Of a stretch of 64,000 bases of DNA, positions 61,036 through 64,000 are shown piece after piece. The notes under the pieces are model-generated. The model was given only the letters and a program-made list of their open reading frames with translations. It had not been told where the DNA came from and did not search any database. The stretch spans positions 1,984,001 through 2,048,000 of the forward strand of contig JBAJFE010000014.1 of NCBI GenBank assembly GCA_037903355.1, in the 5' to 3' direction. Each line of letters opens with the position of its first letter. Position 1 is the first letter of the stretch. The stretch comes from Trichuris trichiura (lineage: Eukaryota; Nematoda; Enoplea; Trichinellida; Trichuridae). Both the position numbers and the translations under genes were made by a program.

Positions 61036-64000
61036 CGTGCGTCTTCTTTTACCTTCTAGTGACACTATTCCCTGCGTTCGATTAATAGCACATTGCTACT
61101 TACAATCATCCCAGAGTACTTCGCTTTGTTGTCCGTCTGAGTAATATGAAATTGAGAAGCATACTATTAATATAATACTCAGCGCCTTACAGTTGTACCC
61201 TTCCGCAGGTGTTTATTCTTTTTAATCCAAGCATGAGTCTCCCATATGATTAACACTTTTTTGTCGTCCATGTCTATAATCAGCTTAGTGAGCTCGTTGA
61301 ATCCGTAATCGGTGCATTTATCATGCAAACCAAGGATACTCAACGCTATTCATTTGGTAAATAGCGCAAACTCTATATAGTTTGATTGTGCTTGTTGCTA
61401 TTGATCACCAACGCATAGAACTGGAAAAATTATGGGGTTCTAAAAATATCTGCAGGACCAGAGAAATCTACTGGCGGAACTAGAAACTTCCGCTGATAGA
61501 CCTGAAATGGTATATGCGCATTTGAAAGTGTTTCGTTGGAACCATTACATTTTTGCCTATACAAATGATGTAAACTTTACGTTAGATTCCTTATGTTTCA
61601 ACTTTGGGTAAGAGAGTCGGCCGCTCAGCTGACTGCCGCCGATCGATGTAACATTCTAAAATCGAAAGTGAGGCTGAGTGCGATGGGTCACTTTTGCCAA
61701 CAGTTTTTAGCTAGCAACAAAGAAATGAGCACGTTAACACGCTTGGGCCCTTCTTCGACGATTATTGAAATGATAGGTTTGAAAGGATTTAGAGTAAATC
61801 GAGCGCATAAATAAAAGACCATTTAAAGTGCAAATCGTTCTGCTTTGCATTTCATGGTTTATAATGGTCCAACAATGCAAGCGACACGAATGTTTACCGT
61901 ACTATGCGCTGCTATTCTCATTTTTCTGAAATCGCCATGCGGTTGATGAATGTGGCATGCCGAACTGCTGCATTGCAGCTCAACGTGATGACACTGCCTT
62001 CATCTAAGCGTGACGTTCAGCTGAGCAAGGCATGACAGCAGTAGAAGTCGTCAAAACTTACACGAGCGTTGTTCGATAGCAGCAGTGCACTTCTCAATTT
62101 ATACGATTAGATGAAATTGTAATGTTGCTTACTAATGCGAAGTTAAGTGGAGAATTACTGTTTTTTTTAATTTTGTCACTAAACCGAAACGGATGATTTC
62201 AGCCATAGATGTAATTCTTAGCTGATGCGCAAAGAAATCTGACTGTGGAAGCAAGTATAAGTTTCTCGAAGAGTGGCTTCGTCGAAAGGTAACATCGGAG
62301 TAGTGGTAAACTTTACTCTTCCTTGCCGGCAGCGTAACCGACACTTTCAAACACTGCGGAAAGTTGAATGCTTTCCAGAACATTAGCTACCATTGACAGA
62401 AATGCAAAACAACCCTTGCTAAACCACAGAGATGGCATATGGGCTGAATAAGAAAAGCTGACTTAGCCAAAAGTTTGACTTTCAGCGAAAAAGATACAAT
62501 GGCGCATGGAAAACTGATTTGCTGGAAGGCAACTATCCATACGGGCTAGACATGATTTCTATTTGCTCTTGTCCAGCGTGACTTCGGCATGATGCGATTA
62601 GCGATCGAATGCCCATGAGTCATGCAGTTGCATCCTCATAAAAACGCAGTCAGTTGCTTTGCGTTAAAAACTGTTGCATATACCTCTCATGACTGTGTTT
62701 GTTCAGTAGACATTTATTGCTCACGAAGGGAAGACCAGAGAATTCATGCAGGATGTGAAATATCTTTGGACCTTCAGACGGATCAGTAAATGGTATTTTT
62801 ATAGCATCACAGTTTTCTCTGTTATAACTTCTGTTTCTTTGATCCTTCAACTGCATTTTAATTTCCAACTGGCGAAACGCGATAAAGGTGGACGCGTTTT
62901 TTAAATAGATTTGACGCATTACAAAACTTTCGTAACGGATGTCGCTGCTTCATGTCTGCCTGTCATCAGCGCATAATGTCGCTCGCTGAAAATTGTCGTA
63001 GTACATAACGTCAGGCATTAAATGCAAATGACTGGGCAAAATCCTCCCTGAATGTTCCACAATTAAGCATTCGTTACAAAACGGATAGTACCCATACGAT
63101 GAACGTATAGTCCGGAAGTAGTGCATAACCCATCTACATTTTTACAAGAAGTTTAACGATCCTTCAATTTAATTGACTTCGTGAGCTCTATTAATGGAAT
63201 TAGAAGTCTAAAATCCACTTCCTCACTGCGAGAAAAATTTAATCGGTACCGTACATTTTCGCGACACGGTTCGTTCTTTCTGCCTTACTCAACAATTTTT
63301 GCTAGTTCAAACATAATGGTTTACTTCCTCCAAAATGAGTCAATAAACGACATTTAAAAATTATTCACTTTGGAAGTGCTTCCATGCAGAGACGTTCGAA
63401 GGGTATAGTGCTGTTGATATTCAGTTTTTCGTAGGGCCAGACAGACTGGGTAGCTTGAAGCTGCATGCATTTTTGGAGTCGATGTTTGTATATCTGCTAC
63501 AATGTTCGTCATAAAATAGTAGGAAAGTGCCTTATAAAGTTCTGGGAAGCGATTCACACTTTGGAACGCTGTTGCTTTTGACTGGTTGATCTTGTGAGGA
63601 ATTGGTTTTGAAAGACCTACACAATCCAATAACTTAAGGACTTTTTGTTCTATTCAACTGTCTGTAACATCATTTGAAACAATATATGAAATATGAAGTG
63701 TTTGAGGTAGCTGTATGATTGATCATCTCCTTTCAAAAAGCAAAAAAGATCTTCTTCCGAAATAGACAACTGGAACCGCATAGTGAAAAAGTTTTCTTAA
63801 AATCACGTTTAAGATTATGAGAGTTTACTAGAAAACGCAGTAAACCATAGAGGCAATCAGCAGTTGATATGAGAGAACATACACTCAGAATACACTGATG
63901 CTGTATCGATTCGAAGCGTCACATGAGAATGGCATTTTCCTTGAAACTTCAGCGTCTGCCGATCATCTGCTCCCACCCATTAACGTTTCGGCTGAATGGA
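61036..64000. other. Intergenic, gene-poor
   Basis: No gene recognised. Minus frames at 62650-62919 (ENCDAIKIPFTDPSEGPKIF) and 63354-63629 look mildly coding-like but match no family I know and lack clear splice partners. Confidence 0.35.

Overview
This is a metazoan nuclear window with intron-rich genes. Most introns are about 45-60 bp, with GT..AG borders; one candidate is GC..AG. No bacterial, viral or organellar gene was recognised. Tiny introns, degenerate jerky/Tigger and RTE-type transposons and small multi-exon housekeeping genes fit an invertebrate, most plausibly a clade I nematode (Trichuris/Trichinella-like). The sequence alone does not prove the phylum. No gene is a single long reading frame; all were assembled by joining exons across introns with the phase kept.

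Layout. 1-14.2 kb: no gene I can name, only short coding-like scraps. 14.3-16.2 kb: a possible small secreted-protein gene (+), then a dead Tigger/jerky transposase (-) split by a palindromic hairpin element. 16.2-19.6 kb: repeats, including a TTA microsatellite and a second hairpin copy. 19.7-20.8 kb: HUS1 (-). 22.0-27.8 kb: OPA1 (+), whose one large intron holds nested transposons. 27.9-36.8 kb: ABCF3 (-), ending tail-to-tail with OPA1 about 110 bp away; a two-exon N-BAR gene (+) is nested in its 3.9-kb intron. 38.7-42.6 kb: farnesyl-pyrophosphate-synthase-like gene (-), with palindromic elements in its introns. 46.6-49.2 kb: coding-like LINE scraps and a second dead Tigger (-). 53.0-54.0 kb: dead RTE-type LINE (-). 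The rest of 43-64 kb is gene-poor with scattered MITEs and hairpins.

The five well-supported genes serve different processes and are not one pathway: DNA-damage checkpoint clamp (HUS1), mitochondrial inner-membrane fusion (OPA1), ABC-F translation/stress ATPase (ABCF3), membrane-curvature protein (BAR) and isoprenoid synthesis (FPPS).

The most unusual content is a family of palindromic elements (copies near 15.2, 18.4, 25.1 and 39.2 kb). Each has two inverted arms, a single conserved 3' tail and target duplications of 12-18 bp. The arms carry a conserved hammerhead-ribozyme-like core (CTGANGA, short stem, GAAA). Two copies lie in introns of OPA1 and FPPS, where transcription would make long hairpin RNAs.
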